Positions 9,455 through 17,795 of a DNA stretch of 49,371 nucleotides are shown here, one piece after another. The notes under the pieces are model-generated. The model saw only the letters and a list, made by a program, of their open reading frames with translations, made no database searches and was not told the DNA's origin. Numbering within the stretch: position 1 is the first letter of the stretch; each line of letters opens with the position of its first letter. A program made the position numbers and the translations under genes. Source of the DNA: Oscillatoria salina IIICB1 (GTDB lineage Bacteria; Cyanobacteriota; Cyanobacteriia; Cyanobacteriales; SIO1D9); contig NZ_JAAHBQ010000046.1 of NCBI RefSeq assembly GCF_020144665.1, forward strand, positions 1 to 49,371, in the 5' to 3' direction.

Positions 9455-10618
9455 ATGTTAAATCGTCGTGCCTTTTTACTCAGTGCCACAGCTACAGCAA
9501 TTTTGCCGTTGCTTTCCAGTTGCAGCAACACCTCACCGAATTTGTCGGTAAGATTGCTGAAAAATTCTCTTCCTCCTCAACTTGTCGGCGAATTTCGCGA
9601 TTCTTTACCTCGACGCACGTCGCTAAATTTTCAAGCTGAAGAATTATTACAGGATATCTTCCGCCAATTGGAAAGATGGCAAAATCAAGATGAAACTCTA
9701 ACTAGCCGAAAGTGGTGGCAATTGCCAAACCAGGGAAAATCTTCTCCGCCAGAGTTAGTTACTTTAGGAAATTATTGGCTAACCCAAGCAATTCAAGAAA
9801 ATCTCATTCAACCTCTAGATAATCTAGAAAAACTTTCTGGTTGGCGAAATCTAGATCCTCGCTGGCAGCAGTTGGTAAAACGTAACGAACGAGGTTTACT
9901 CGATAGCGAAGGTAAAATTTGGGGCGCACCTTATCGTTGGGGTACGACAATGCTCGCATATCGCCAAGATAAACTCAAGTCTATTGGTTTTGTTCCCCAA
10001 GATTGGAGCGATTTATGGCGAGAAGAGTTACACGATCGCATTTCTTTACTCAACCAACCACGAGAAGTTATTGGCTTAACTCTCAAAAAACTTGGTTACT
10101 CCTACAATACTTTAAATCTTACTCGGATACCGAACCTAAAATCAGAATTACTTACCTTACACCAACAAGTTAAATTATATAGTTCGGAAAATTATTTGCA
10201 ACCTTTAGTTCTTGGCGATACTTGGCTAGCAGTTGGTTGGTCGGCAGACATTTTAGCTCTCCAAGCGCGTTACCCTAGCATCGTAGCGGTGATTCCTCGT
10301 TCCGGAACCTCTCTTTGGGCAGATTTATGGGTAAAACCGAAAAAATCTCCTGCGGAAGTTAGCGATTTTGAAAATCTATCTTACCAATGGATTAATTTTT
10401 GTTGGCAACTCAAAGCCGCAATTCAAATTTCCTTATTCACTCGTGCAGCTTCTCCCTACATTATCAGTTCGCAACGGGAAGATTTACCCAAAGATATTCT
10501 GGAAAATCCTCTCTTGCTTCCTGCGGAAGAGATTTTAACTCAAAGCGAGTTTATTTATCCTCTCCCGAAAGCATCTCAGCAGCAATATCTCGATTTGTGG
10601 AGGGAAATTCGTTTGTAA
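9455..10618 (+). CDS. extracellular solute-binding lipoprotein (PotD-like), Tat-type signal
   Basis: A 387-residue periplasmic binding protein. The N terminus NRRAFLLSATATAILPLL is Tat-like (RR-x-F-L), followed by the lipobox LLSSC with the lipidated Cys near residue 22. The body has features of the PotD/PotF spermidine/putrescine-binding class: WGAPYRWGTTMLAYRQDKL, DWSDLWRE and the ends of two lobes. No ABC permease or ATPase gene is adjacent, so its transporter partner is elsewhere or it is an orphan. The stop codon TAA is immediately followed by a GGGGACT heptamer array. Confidence 0.83.
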   Translation: MLNRRAFLLSATATAILPLLSSCSNTSPNLSVRLLKNSLPPQLVGEFRDSLPRRTSLNFQAEELLQDIFRQLERWQNQDETLTSRKWWQLPNQGKSSPPELVTLGNYWLTQAIQENLIQPLDNLEKLSGWRNLDPRWQQLVKRNERGLLDSEGKIWGAPYRWGTTMLAYRQDKLKSIGFVPQDWSDLWREELHDRISLLNQPREVIGLTLKKLGYSYNTLNLTRIPNLKSELLTLHQQVKLYSSENYLQPLVLGDTWLAVGWSADILALQARYPSIVAVIPRSGTSLWADLWVKPKKSPAEVSDFENLSYQWINFCWQLKAAIQISLFTRAASPYIISSQREDLPKDILENPLLLPAEEILTQSEFIYPLPKASQQQYLDLWREIRL

Positions 10619-10800
10619 TTGGGGACTGGTGATTGGGGACTGGTGATTGGGGACTGGTGATTGGGGATTGGGGATTGGGGATTGGGAAATTGGGGATTGG
10701 GAAATTGGGAGACAAGGAAGAGGGGGAAGAGTAAGAGGAGAAGGAGGATAAACTAATAACTGATAACTGTTAACTGATAAGTGTTAATCCCCAGTCCCCT
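10619..10800. repeat. composite heptamer array (STRR-like) between convergent genes
   Basis: Tandem GGGGACT/GGTGATT/GGGGATT heptamers start right at the stop codon of the solute-binding gene. A GGGAGACAAGG module follows, then CTGATAACTGTTAACTGATAA units, then CCCCAGTCCCC just before the xisI stop. The same modules recur in at least five other spacers of this window. Confidence 0.9.
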
Positions 10801-10803
10801 CAT

Positions 10804-11151
10804 TTAGCCCACTGCATAGTCACTCATTTCTCGCATGAAAGGAGGATGAAAACCTAGTACAATATCTTGTTTTGGCACACCCAAATCGACTAAATCTGCT
10901 GCAATATCATGCTCAGTTGAATTGTAAAAAATCCAGATTTTCTCATTGCGAATATCAAGATGGATTACACAATGATGCACCCAGCGTTTATGCTGCCAAC
11001 CCAGATGCACAATTTGATAGCGATCTCGCTGTGTATCAAAAATAGTCTCAACCTCAAGATCGCCATAAGCTGGCTTAACTTCTGCGTAACCAGTCAACAA
11101 TTGCTGCACAATTTGCTGATAGTTGATTAGTTTATCCGTCACTCCTTCCAT
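10804..11151 (-). CDS. xisI: XisI-family protein (fdxN element excision controlling factor-like)
   Basis: A 115-residue protein with hallmarks of the XisI family: DKLINYQQIVQQLL at the N terminus, DTQRDRYQIVHLGW, the HHCVIHLDIRNEKIWI core, and the C-terminal DIVLGFHPPFMREMSDYAVG. In Anabaena XisI and XisH are needed, with the recombinase XisF, for excision of the fdxN element. Such pairs are widespread in cyanobacteria without that element, so the role here is open. The start overlaps the xisH end by 13 bases, so the pair is translationally coupled. Confidence 0.92.
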   Translation of the reverse strand: MEGVTDKLINYQQIVQQLLTGYAEVKPAYGDLEVETIFDTQRDRYQIVHLGWQHKRWVHHCVIHLDIRNEKIWIFYNSTEHDIAADLVDLGVPKQDIVLGFHPPFMREMSDYAVG

Positions 11152-11555
11152 AGTGAAATTTGCTCCAATTCAATGTCGTAAACAATCAGTTTTACGGAAT
11201 TTTCTTGCAGCATTGAGGCGGGAAAATCTTTTTGAAAGAAACTGTTATAGACTAGATCGGGGACGGCTAAATAGAGAACGCGATCGGGTTCTTCACGACG
11301 CAATGCAGCCCGATAATTAATAAACTGCCCCAGCGCTGTATGAAATTCTGAAATTGCCGAGGCACTAGCCAAAAAACTTTTGACTTCAACCGCAATTTTC
11401 TCATCTCCTCGCTCCGCAGCCAGTAATCTTTCTGCACCCAAGTCAATTTCCATATCTACACCACCTACTTTAATCTGAAGTGGATCGTGAGTGACGTTCC
11501 ACCCATCTTTAGTAAGAGCCGTCTTAACAACTTGATGAAAACGATCCTTAGCCAC
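11139..11555 (-). CDS. xisH: XisH-family protein, nuclease-like fold
   Basis: A 138-residue partner of XisI. The GTG start at 11555 gives the family-typical N terminus (M)AKDRFHQVVKTALTKDGW; a further in-frame GTG at 11597 adds 14 residues and cannot be excluded. The segment with EIDLGAERLLAAERGDEKIAVEVKSF contains a D (about 38) and an E-x-K (57-59) arranged as in PD-(D/E)XK nuclease folds, and the family is known to be related to these. Biochemical activity has not been shown by anything in this sequence. No fdxN-type element or recombinase is visible nearby. Confidence 0.9.
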   Translation of the reverse strand: MAKDRFHQVVKTALTKDGWNVTHDPLQIKVGGVDMEIDLGAERLLAAERGDEKIAVEVKSFLASASAISEFHTALGQFINYRAALRREEPDRVLYLAVPDLVYNSFFQKDFPASMLQENSVKLIVYDIELEQISLWKE

Positions 11556-11697
11556 AACAGATGATTCGATAAGCGAGGTGCAATTCAAATCTATCACACT
11601 AAATAAAAGAGCGATCGCTCCGCCGACCTGACGGTACGCGCAGAGTTTTGAATCTCAAAAAGATAACTATTTTAGCTTTCTACATTAATGCTCGTTG

Positions 11698-11743
11698 TTT
11701 TCCTCCTCTTCCAAGTCTCCCAATACCTAATCCCCAATCCCTA
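11698..11743. repeat. short composite heptamer array overlapping a stop codon
   Basis: Contains CCTCTTCCAAGTCTCCCAAT and then CCTAATCCCCAATCCCTAA. The TAG stop of the downstream secreted-protein gene (minus strand) lies inside the last unit. Confidence 0.75.
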
Positions 11744-12280
11744 AGATTGAGGTGAAAGCTGGAAACCATCATCGTCGATTGGATCTAAATCGAGATTGCA
11801 TTGGGTAGGGTTAGCAGTGAAATTACAACCATAGGTAGCTAAACAATCTCCTTGTTGGTTGAAGATGCGAAGATTGTAACCGTAGTTACGAGCTACTGTC
11901 CCAAATTGATTGATAAAGCGATAGCGGTCTAAATAATTATAAAATGTCCAATATTGACGATTAACGATTAAATCGATGCGACGTTCGTTTGGGTAAGCGA
12001 GCCAGTTGTTGATTAGTTTACCATTGAAGGTGTCAAATTGTTCTTTTGCCCACCACAGGCTAGGTGTGGTTAATCCGGTAGGGGTGGTTGTGGAAGCGGT
12101 GACGACGTAGCCATCGCTAATTACTTGATTTTCCCCTAATAATTCTGTTTGTAATGGTATTTCACAAGATACTGCTGGGGAAATCGTTTGGGCTGTGGCT
12201 ATTTCCGCTACAAATAAAGGAACAATAGTTAGTAGTAAGATCGGTATTTGTCTAGGAGTCAATTGTCGTTTCGGGTACAT
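11741..12280 (-). CDS. secreted protein of unknown function
   Basis: A 179-residue protein with a signal peptide (hydrophobic IPILLLTIVPLFVAEIATA, cleavage likely after ATA-Q near residue 31). The mature part contains four cysteines (one in VSCEI, two in GDCLATYGC, one in TQCNL), suggesting disulfides in the periplasm or outside. The motif NRQYWTFYNYLDRYRFINQFG and the end LDLDPIDDDGFQLSP look like a conserved cyanobacterial family, but I cannot name a function. The final codons and the TAG stop merge with a heptamer repeat. Confidence 0.75.
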   Translation of the reverse strand: MYPKRQLTPRQIPILLLTIVPLFVAEIATAQTISPAVSCEIPLQTELLGENQVISDGYVVTASTTTPTGLTTPSLWWAKEQFDTFNGKLINNWLAYPNERRIDLIVNRQYWTFYNYLDRYRFINQFGTVARNYGYNLRIFNQQGDCLATYGCNFTANPTQCNLDLDPIDDDGFQLSPQS

Positions 12281-12347
12281 GGTTTTTTGCTAATTAATTT
12301 ATCTTTTTCTGACAAAGACTTGACAATTGCACGATAGTTCCTTTTTT

Positions 12348-13478
12348 TTATTCCCAAAGTCGCCGTCGTGGGGAACCGTTAAGGCGTTGATGTGTATCTC
12401 GGAGTAAAGTGGGAATATCGAGTTGTTCGGGACAGCGAGGAAGACATTCACCGCAGTCGGTACAGTGAGAACCTTTGCTTCCGGGAAACCAATGTCCGGC
12501 GTTACCAAACATTCGATAGCGATATTTTCCATATTCATTCATATTGTAGGCTACGGCTAAATTCCGCAGTCGCAAAACTTCAGGAATATTAATTTCTTCG
12601 GGACAGGGCAAACATTGATAACATTGGCTACAGCGATCGCTGGCTAAGATTTTTTGGCTATGATTTTCTAAACGAGCAAAAATTTCTTGTTCGCTACCCG
12701 TTAAAGGGTAATCAGAATCAGCCATTTGTAGCGGATCGTACAACTGTAGCGGGTTAGTTGCACCTAAACTAAGAGTAGTGATGCGGCGATCGCTTAACAA
12801 AAAGCGATAGTTTAATTCTAAAGGTGAGAAGGGCGCACATAATTTGCTGAGGGTTTCTGGTGGATTGTATAGCAAACCGCCTTTATCCGCAGGAGAGATA
12901 ATAAATACTCCTAAATCCTTTTCCCAAGCCAGTTGCACTGCGGGTTGATTGCGTTGAAAGAAATAATAGTAGTGAAGATTAACAAACTCAAACAGGTCAG
13001 TAGCGATCGCCGCGAGGATAATTTCTAAAGGAGCATGAGTCGAAAAACCGAGATGTCTAATTTTACCATCAGTCAAAGCTTCAGCGATCGCGGCAAAACA
13101 ACCATTTTTGTCTGTCACCCAACTCAGATGTTCCCAAGTATTAATCCCATGAATCGCTAAACAGTCGAGATAATTTAGTTGTAAACGGCTGAGAGATTCA
13201 TCAATCCAGAGACGCATTTGGTCAGCATCCGGCGTTGGGGGTAGCTTCGAGGTAATATACAATCGATCTCGCGTTACGCCTAATCCCTTTTGCAAAGCTA
13301 ATCCCAGATACTCCTCACTTTTACCGTAACCTCTAGCAGTTTCCAGATGATTTATGCCCAACCTCACAGCCTGAGAGACAGTTTCCCAAGTATTTTCCGC
13401 AGAAGCTAAACAACGCATAGTTCCCAAAGAAAATACTGAATAAAGCAAATTAGTTTTGCCAAAGCGCCTAGTTTGCAT
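12348..13478 (-). CDS. aldo/keto reductase with C-terminal 4Fe-4S ferredoxin-like domain
   Basis: Residues 1-~265 form an AKR-type TIM barrel (RRFGKTNLLYSVFSLGTM; tetrad-like ARGYGKSEEYLG; ITSKLP; IRHLGFSTH). The C-terminal ~100 residues contain two cysteine clusters, CSQCYQCLPCPEEINIP and CTDCGECLPRCPEQLDIP, each followed by CP as in 4Fe-4S ferredoxins. The protein therefore probably couples NAD(P)H-dependent oxidoreduction to iron-sulfur electron transfer. Substrate unknown. The classic AKR catalytic Tyr appears retained in RGYGKSE and the H in AIHG. Upstream of it lies the DUF151 gene on the same strand. Confidence 0.9.
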   Translation of the reverse strand: MQTRRFGKTNLLYSVFSLGTMRCLASAENTWETVSQAVRLGINHLETARGYGKSEEYLGLALQKGLGVTRDRLYITSKLPPTPDADQMRLWIDESLSRLQLNYLDCLAIHGINTWEHLSWVTDKNGCFAAIAEALTDGKIRHLGFSTHAPLEIILAAIATDLFEFVNLHYYYFFQRNQPAVQLAWEKDLGVFIISPADKGGLLYNPPETLSKLCAPFSPLELNYRFLLSDRRITTLSLGATNPLQLYDPLQMADSDYPLTGSEQEIFARLENHSQKILASDRCSQCYQCLPCPEEINIPEVLRLRNLAVAYNMNEYGKYRYRMFGNAGHWFPGSKGSHCTDCGECLPRCPEQLDIPTLLRDTHQRLNGSPRRRLWE

Positions 13479-13511
13479 TTTATCTGTCAGTGAAACAATT
13501 AATTTCTCGGA

Positions 13512-13534
13512 GAGGGGAAAAATTCCCTCCCCTC
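13512..13534 (-). terminator. hairpin downstream of the DUF151 gene
   Basis: Seven-base perfect arms GAGGGGA/TCCCCTC around a nine-base loop, 14 bases after the DUF151 stop codon. No long T-run follows. Confidence 0.5.
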
Positions 13535-13547
13535 AATAAGCTGATGT

Positions 13548-14048
13548 CTAAGACTCGCCACTAAAACGTCCCCGTTGAATAAAATCCTCTGGACGGATAT
13601 TAGAGACAAACTGCTTAAAAGCTTGGCGTTCTTCTTCATCAGCATCCCGGTCTACCGGGATTGAAGCATCGGCTACTACCTCTTCCATCACCCAAATCGG
13701 GCTATTCGTACGGAGGGCGATCGCGATCGCATCACTGGGACGACAATCAATTTCTTTTTTAGTTTCGCCCTGGCTCATACAAAGGACAGCATAGAAGGTA
13801 TTATCTTGGAGCGAGTGAATGATAACTCGTTCTAGGGTCATCTCCCATGCTTCCAACAGATTAGCCATCAAATCGTGGGTGAGAGGGCGAGGCATTTTTT
13901 GTTTTTCTAAAGCACTGATAATTGCTTTTGCCTGATCTTGCCCGATGAAAATGGGCAAGGCGCGTCTATCGGAACCGTCTTTGAGTAAAACTATCGGACT
14001 GCGGGTGATAGCATCTAGTGCAATTCCAGCAACTTTCATTTCAATCAT
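13548..14048 (-). CDS. bifunctional nuclease family protein (DUF151)
   Basis: A 166-residue DUF151 protein. The sequence runs MKVAGIALDAITRSPIVLLKDGSDRRALPIFIGQDQAKAI, then MPRPLTHDLMANLLEAWEM, and the signature DCRPSDAIAIALRTNSPIWV. Characterised plant and bacterial members have combined RNase/DNase activity. The extra N-terminal codons before MKVAG (MIE) make the start slightly uncertain. A C-terminal acidic region precedes a probable hairpin terminator. Usually a single-gene unit in cyanobacteria. Confidence 0.92.
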   Translation of the reverse strand: MIEMKVAGIALDAITRSPIVLLKDGSDRRALPIFIGQDQAKAIISALEKQKMPRPLTHDLMANLLEAWEMTLERVIIHSLQDNTFYAVLCMSQGETKKEIDCRPSDAIAIALRTNSPIWVMEEVVADASIPVDRDADEEERQAFKQFVSNIRPEDFIQRGRFSGES

Positions 14049-14422
14049 TGGCTTTGCCTCATTAACATAGTCATCATCAGGGATAGAAAAAGGAAACGTA
14101 AATTGTTACTCTACAAAAGTGCCATCGATGAAGTTGACAGGATCGACGAGAAAAAAGCGAGCGGTTTGATAGTTTCTCGGCTAAAGATAAGCCGATCGAG
14201 CCAAAGTTAGCCAATTAGAGCAAATACGATTAGTTTTGCAAAATTATTGTCACTCTTGAGCTTTCACCTTCATTTTTTTTTGATGCACTTTACTTTCTCA
14301 GTATGCCCCACTATGAGGGGGATTGAGCCTATACTTTATGAAAAAAACATACAACAGGTAGACTGAGAAGGTGTTGTTTCTGGCTTTTCTTGGTTGTTCG
14401 CCATTTTTTTTTTAGTTCAAAA
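14049..14422. other. divergent intergenic region upstream of DUF151 and ribE
   Basis: 374 bases between divergent genes. A TATACT hexamer at 14330-14335 could be a -10 element for ribE, without a good -35 at 17 bases. I looked for an FMN-riboswitch-like fold and saw none of its conserved segments. The stretch before the ribE start is T-rich. Confidence 0.4.
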
Positions 14423-15109
14423 ATGTTCACCGGATTAATTCAAGCCCTAGGTATCATTAAACCCCAAGGTAGCGATCGCTTCGCGATTGAAATTCGTCCT
14501 GATTGCGATCGCACGATCTTGTCGGATTTGGCGATCGGCGATAGTATTGCTGTTGATGGTGTTTGTTTAACGGCTGAAGAGGTTTTACCCAATGGCTTTG
14601 TCGCTACGGCTTCACCAGAAACTCTACAGCGTACTAGCCTCGGACAGCGCAGCCAAACTGGCAATTATGTTAATTTAGAAGCTTCGGTACGAGTTGGAAG
14701 TAAATTAGGCGGACATTTTGTTACAGGTCATGTCGATGCGGTTGGTTATTTAAGCGAATCGATTCAAACTGAAAGAGCCTGGGAAATGTCGTTTGTTTCT
14801 TCGGGTGATGGTAGTCAATGGCAGCAGCAAATTGCTCGTTATCTGGTTGCTAAAGGTAGTATAGCGGTTAATGGCATTAGCTTGACTGTAGCAGATTGTC
14901 ACGCTGATGGCAGTTGGTTCAAGGTGGCTGTAATTCCCCACACTTATGCGAATACGAATCTTTGTTACCTCGAATCGGGTAGTTTGGTCAACTTAGAAAG
15001 CGATATTTTAGGGAAATACGTCGATAAGTTGTTAAAATTTAGTTCGGGAAGCGAATCTCCTCAAGAAGATATCAGTATCTCGTTTTTGGCTGAACATGGT
15101 TATTGGTGA
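14423..15109 (+). CDS. ribE: riboflavin synthase alpha subunit
   Basis: Catalyses dismutation of two 6,7-dimethyl-8-ribityllumazine to riboflavin. The diagnostic start MFTGLIQALG fixes the ATG at 14423 rather than an upstream in-frame codon at 14390. Two homologous lumazine-binding halves are visible: IGDSIAVDGVCLTAEEV ... GGHFVTGHVDAVG in the first, and KGSIAVNGISLTVADC ... VNLESDILGKYVDKLL in the second. About 228 residues, slightly above the ~210-220 typical length because of a C-terminal tail. A heptamer array begins four bases after the stop codon. Confidence 0.97.
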   Translation: MFTGLIQALGIIKPQGSDRFAIEIRPDCDRTILSDLAIGDSIAVDGVCLTAEEVLPNGFVATASPETLQRTSLGQRSQTGNYVNLEASVRVGSKLGGHFVTGHVDAVGYLSESIQTERAWEMSFVSSGDGSQWQQQIARYLVAKGSIAVNGISLTVADCHADGSWFKVAVIPHTYANTNLCYLESGSLVNLESDILGKYVDKLLKFSSGSESPQEDISISFLAEHGYW

Positions 15110-15422
15110 TTTGTGACTGGGGACTGGGGACTAGGTTCAGTTATCAGTTATCAGTGAACAGTTATCAGTTAGCAGTTAGCAGTTACCAGTTAGCAGTTAG
15201 CAGTTAGCAGTTAGCAGTTACCAGTTACCAGTTAGCAGTTAGCAGTTACCAATTCCTCCTTGTCTCCCAGTTTCCACCACTAACTGTTCACTGTTCACTG
15301 TTCACTGAAGTCCCCCTTGTCTTCCCCCTCTCCCTTGTCTTCCCAGTCACCAGTCACCAGTCACCAGTCCCCAGTCCCCAGTCCCCAGTCCCCAGTCCCC
15401 AGTCCCCAGTCCCCAATCCCTA
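15110..15422. repeat. long composite heptamer array between convergent ribE and birA
   Basis: About 310 bases, almost entirely repetitive: GGGGACT units, then about twelve CAGTTAG/CAGTTAC/CAGTTAT heptamers, a TCCTTGTCTCCCA module, GTTCACT repeats, CCAGTCA repeats, and finally about eight CCCCAGT heptamers running into the birA stop codon (TAG). Confidence 0.95.
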
Positions 15423-16223
15423 ATTCCCACTAAAATCATAGCCAAGTTGAATTGTACCTGGCGATCGCGTAATTTCTGTACTTGCACCTTGAGAAGATAA
15501 GCGTATGCGAAGTTCACCTTTAGGGGTAACTCCAACTATAATTCCCGGAGAACCATCGATAACTACTTTCCTCCCCAAATTAATCAATAATTCTCGATAA
15601 TTAGCTAAAATTTTCTCTATTCCTAATGATGCGTAATCGCGAAACGCAGCTAAAATTCCCGTAACAATAATTGCTGCTAAATCTTCTAACGAATCAAGCA
15701 AAATTGTCTCTCGATCTTCCCGGAAAGATTGCAAACTTATCCCCGTATCAGGAACCAAATTTCCCCAATTAATTCCTACACCAATAACTGCACGATTTAT
15801 ATTTCCCTGTTGAACGCGAGTTTCGGTGAGAATTCCGCCCAGTTTCCGTCCTGCTAAAATCAAATCATTAGACCACTTTATTAATACCGGAATGTGATAA
15901 TTTCGTAAACTATTCGCCACTCCCCAAGCCGAAAAAATAGTCAAATGGGCGCTATTTGTTGCGGGAATATTCGGAGATAAAGCAAGCGAAATATATAATC
16001 CGCCAACTTCCGAAACCCACGATCGCCCCCACTGTCCTTTACCTGCGGTTTGCTGTTCGGCTATAACTATTCTAGGAGTAGTTGCACCTGTTTCTAATAA
16101 TTGCCAAAGTGTTTGGTTAGTGGAACTAACTTTGGCGAAGTTGTGAAGCGGAATTTCGTATTTTTGTCCTTCGGGAGACAATTTGTGTAACTGCGTGAGA
16201 AATTTTTGTCGATCGAATGCCAC
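15420..16223 (-). CDS. birA: biotin--[acetyl-CoA-carboxylase] ligase
   Basis: Attaches biotin to the carboxyl-carrier protein of acetyl-CoA carboxylase through biotinyl-AMP. Diagnostic motifs are SSTNQTLWQLL, the biotin-loop QQTAGKGQWGRSW with conserved GKGQ-GR, IKWSNDLILAGRKLGGILTE and AVIGVGINW. At 267 residues it lacks the N-terminal helix-turn-helix of E. coli BirA, so it is a monofunctional (group I) ligase and not a repressor. The last codons (GN-stop) overlap the edge of a CCCCAGT array. Confidence 0.95.
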   Translation of the reverse strand: MAFDRQKFLTQLHKLSPEGQKYEIPLHNFAKVSSTNQTLWQLLETGATTPRIVIAEQQTAGKGQWGRSWVSEVGGLYISLALSPNIPATNSAHLTIFSAWGVANSLRNYHIPVLIKWSNDLILAGRKLGGILTETRVQQGNINRAVIGVGINWGNLVPDTGISLQSFREDRETILLDSLEDLAAIIVTGILAAFRDYASLGIEKILANYRELLINLGRKVVIDGSPGIIVGVTPKGELRIRLSSQGASTEITRSPGTIQLGYDFSGN

Positions 16224-16363
16224 TGTTATTTAACTAAAATTTTCTTAAATAGGTTAGCATATATTTAATTTTTTGCTATCATTTTCACAGTTGAGAATTT
16301 GATAGTTTGTTTTGATTTTGCTTCGGCAAAAATGCTAGTTAAATTTATTTTGAGGTAAAATAT

Positions 16364-17185
16364 TTGGTTTCTACTTCTATTGCTAATCCCCAAATGTTAA
16401 CTCCTAGTTGGCAGTGGCAAAATTGGCGAGGTTTGCCTTATTTAACTTGTAGTCTTTTAGCTGATTGGCAACATGGCTTTTTTACCCAGCAATTTGACTC
16501 TCTTTCTCCCCAACAATTAACCGAGATTTTACAGCCAGAAGCAACAGCTTATCGACTCAAACAAGTTCACGGTAACGCCGTTTTAACTCCCACCGAAATT
16601 GAAACAGAAATTGCGTCCGAAACTGAGGAAATTTATGCTCCTGGCGATGGGATAATTACCACCAAACCCCTAGAGTCAGTTTGGGTAGCTTCTGCTGATT
16701 GTACCCCAGTTTTGATTGCCGATCGCGTAACTGGAAAAGTCGCCGCAGTTCATGCTGGTTGGCGCGGTACGGCGCAAAAAATCGTTCCCGTAGCGATCGC
16801 GCGTTTTCTGAGTTTGGGCAGTTCTCTGGACGATTTGCTCGTGGCAATGGGTCCCGCGATCGCCCCAGAAGTTTATCAAGTCTCCGAAACCGTCGCCGCC
16901 GAAGTTAGTGCGAGCATTATACCACAAACCGACGCAAATGACAAGGAAAAAATGCTGATTCAATTAGCCGAATTACCCAATTCTCCCTTATTTCCCGACC
17001 CTCAACCAGGGAAAGTCAAAATCGACGTGCGGAGGTTCAACCAAATCCAACTAGAGCAGTTAGGATTGAGAAACGAGCAAGTGGCGATCGCGCCATTTTG
17101 TACCTATCAGCAACCCGAACATTTCTTTTCCTATCGTCGCAGCAAACAAAAGAAAATTCAATGGTCAGGAATTATCAGCAAATAA
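16364..17185 (+). CDS. pgeF: peptidoglycan editing factor / purine nucleoside phosphorylase-like (PgeF, YfiH, DUF152)
   Basis: Laccase-fold DUF152 enzyme. Motifs are the metal/active-site segments VHGNAV, SADCTPVLIAD, VAAVHAGWRGT and the C-terminal CTYQQPEHFFSYRR. Family members act on purine nucleosides, and in E. coli PgeF removes wrongly incorporated amino acids from peptidoglycan precursors. The TTG at 16364 is preceded by GAGG eight bases upstream, which makes it a credible start; an ATG at 16394 is the alternative. 273 residues, close to normal. A hairpin follows 46 bases after the stop. Confidence 0.93.
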   Translation: MVSTSIANPQMLTPSWQWQNWRGLPYLTCSLLADWQHGFFTQQFDSLSPQQLTEILQPEATAYRLKQVHGNAVLTPTEIETEIASETEEIYAPGDGIITTKPLESVWVASADCTPVLIADRVTGKVAAVHAGWRGTAQKIVPVAIARFLSLGSSLDDLLVAMGPAIAPEVYQVSETVAAEVSASIIPQTDANDKEKMLIQLAELPNSPLFPDPQPGKVKIDVRRFNQIQLEQLGLRNEQVAIAPFCTYQQPEHFFSYRRSKQKKIQWSGIISK

Positions 17186-17231
17186 CACATTTCCTTGACA
17201 TTTTCCCCACCTTATTTCTGTAATTTCAACC

Positions 17232-17260
17232 TAGGGGCAATCCCCCCGTGGTTGCCCCTA
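17232..17260 (+). terminator. hairpin after pgeF, also a dispersed-repeat type
   Basis: Nine-base arms TAGGGGCAA and TTGCCCCTA flank an 11-base loop. The sequence resembles a common cyanobacterial dispersed palindrome, so it may be a repeat that doubles as a terminator. Confidence 0.5.
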
Positions 17261-17295
17261 ACAATTCTACATCATTCGGAGCCTCTGTCATGCAC

Positions 17296-17321
17296 GTCAT
17301 CCTGAGCGAAGCGAAGGATCT
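17296..17321. repeat. half-copy of the GTCATCCTGAGCGAAGC dispersed repeat
   Basis: Begins GTCATCCTGAGCGAAGCGAA and ends GGATCT. It matches the left arm of the full inverted repeat at 17796-17873 and relates to the hairpin at 47763-47789. Confidence 0.8.
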
Positions 17322-17361
17322 GGAGTAATCAATAGTTTTGAGAATCTAATCAGTAGCAATT

Positions 17362-17506
17362 ATTCTCCCCTCTCCTGGTAAGTTCGGCGAAAACCTCACC
17401 CCCCAACCCCCTTCCCTACGAGGGAAGGGGGAGTTAACCAGACTCAGGAATCATCTTTAATATTCTCCCCTCTCCTGGTAGGAGAGGGGCTGGGGGAGAG
17501 GTTCTA
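17362..17506. repeat. dispersed palindromic repeat element (CCCCTCTCC/GGAGAGGGG type)
   Basis: Contains two strong hairpins. One has 11-base arms at 17407-17417 and 17421-17431 (CCCCCTTCCCT and its complement); the other has 10-base arms at 17467-17476 and 17480-17489 (CCCCTCTCCT and its complement). TTCTCCCCTCTCCTGGTA occurs twice as a direct repeat, and a TTCTCCCCTCTCCTCGTAG variant ends the window at 49353-49371. Confidence 0.8.
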
Positions 17507-17518
17507 TATAACGAGGAA

Positions 17519-17590
17519 AGCCGATGATCGGATTTGAACCGACGACCATTCGATTACGAATCGAATGCTCTACCCCTGAGCTACATCGGC
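17519..17590 (-). tRNA. tRNA-Thr (anticodon CGU)
   Basis: A complete 72-nt cloverleaf is read on the minus strand. The acceptor stem is GCCGATG/CATCGGC. The D arm is GCTC-loop-GAGC. The anticodon stem is TTCGA/TCGAA with loop TTCGTAA, giving anticodon CGT (decodes ACG). The T arm is GTCGG-TTCAAAT-CCGAT with one G-U pair. Discriminator base U; CCA is not encoded. The gene sits between two dispersed repeats. Confidence 0.97.
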
Positions 17591-17795
17591 GTTGCAGTTA
17601 ACTATGATAGCGCAAATTTTGACGATTGACTGGGCAGCTTCAGGTCGGGAAGCCATCGGACGACTAAAATAAAGCTATACACCAAAAATTTACTGGTCAA
17701 TACTAAGTTGTACTTAAATATAGTAGGGGTTTAGAGACTAAAATATTTAAATGAATGAAATATCTAGATACAACTTCTTTTTCATTCGATCTTAC

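Noticed and set aside
10399-10632. 77-residue open frame in the end of the solute-binding gene
   Set aside because: Shadow frame; runs into the heptamer array.
14049-14422. FMN riboswitch upstream of ribE
   Set aside because: None of the conserved RFN-element segments can be found.
15110-15422. CRISPR array
   Set aside because: Units are seven bases without spacers; no cas genes.
15347-15535. 62-residue frame ending in [12 protein letters not shown]
   Set aside because: Translation of the CCCCAGT array.
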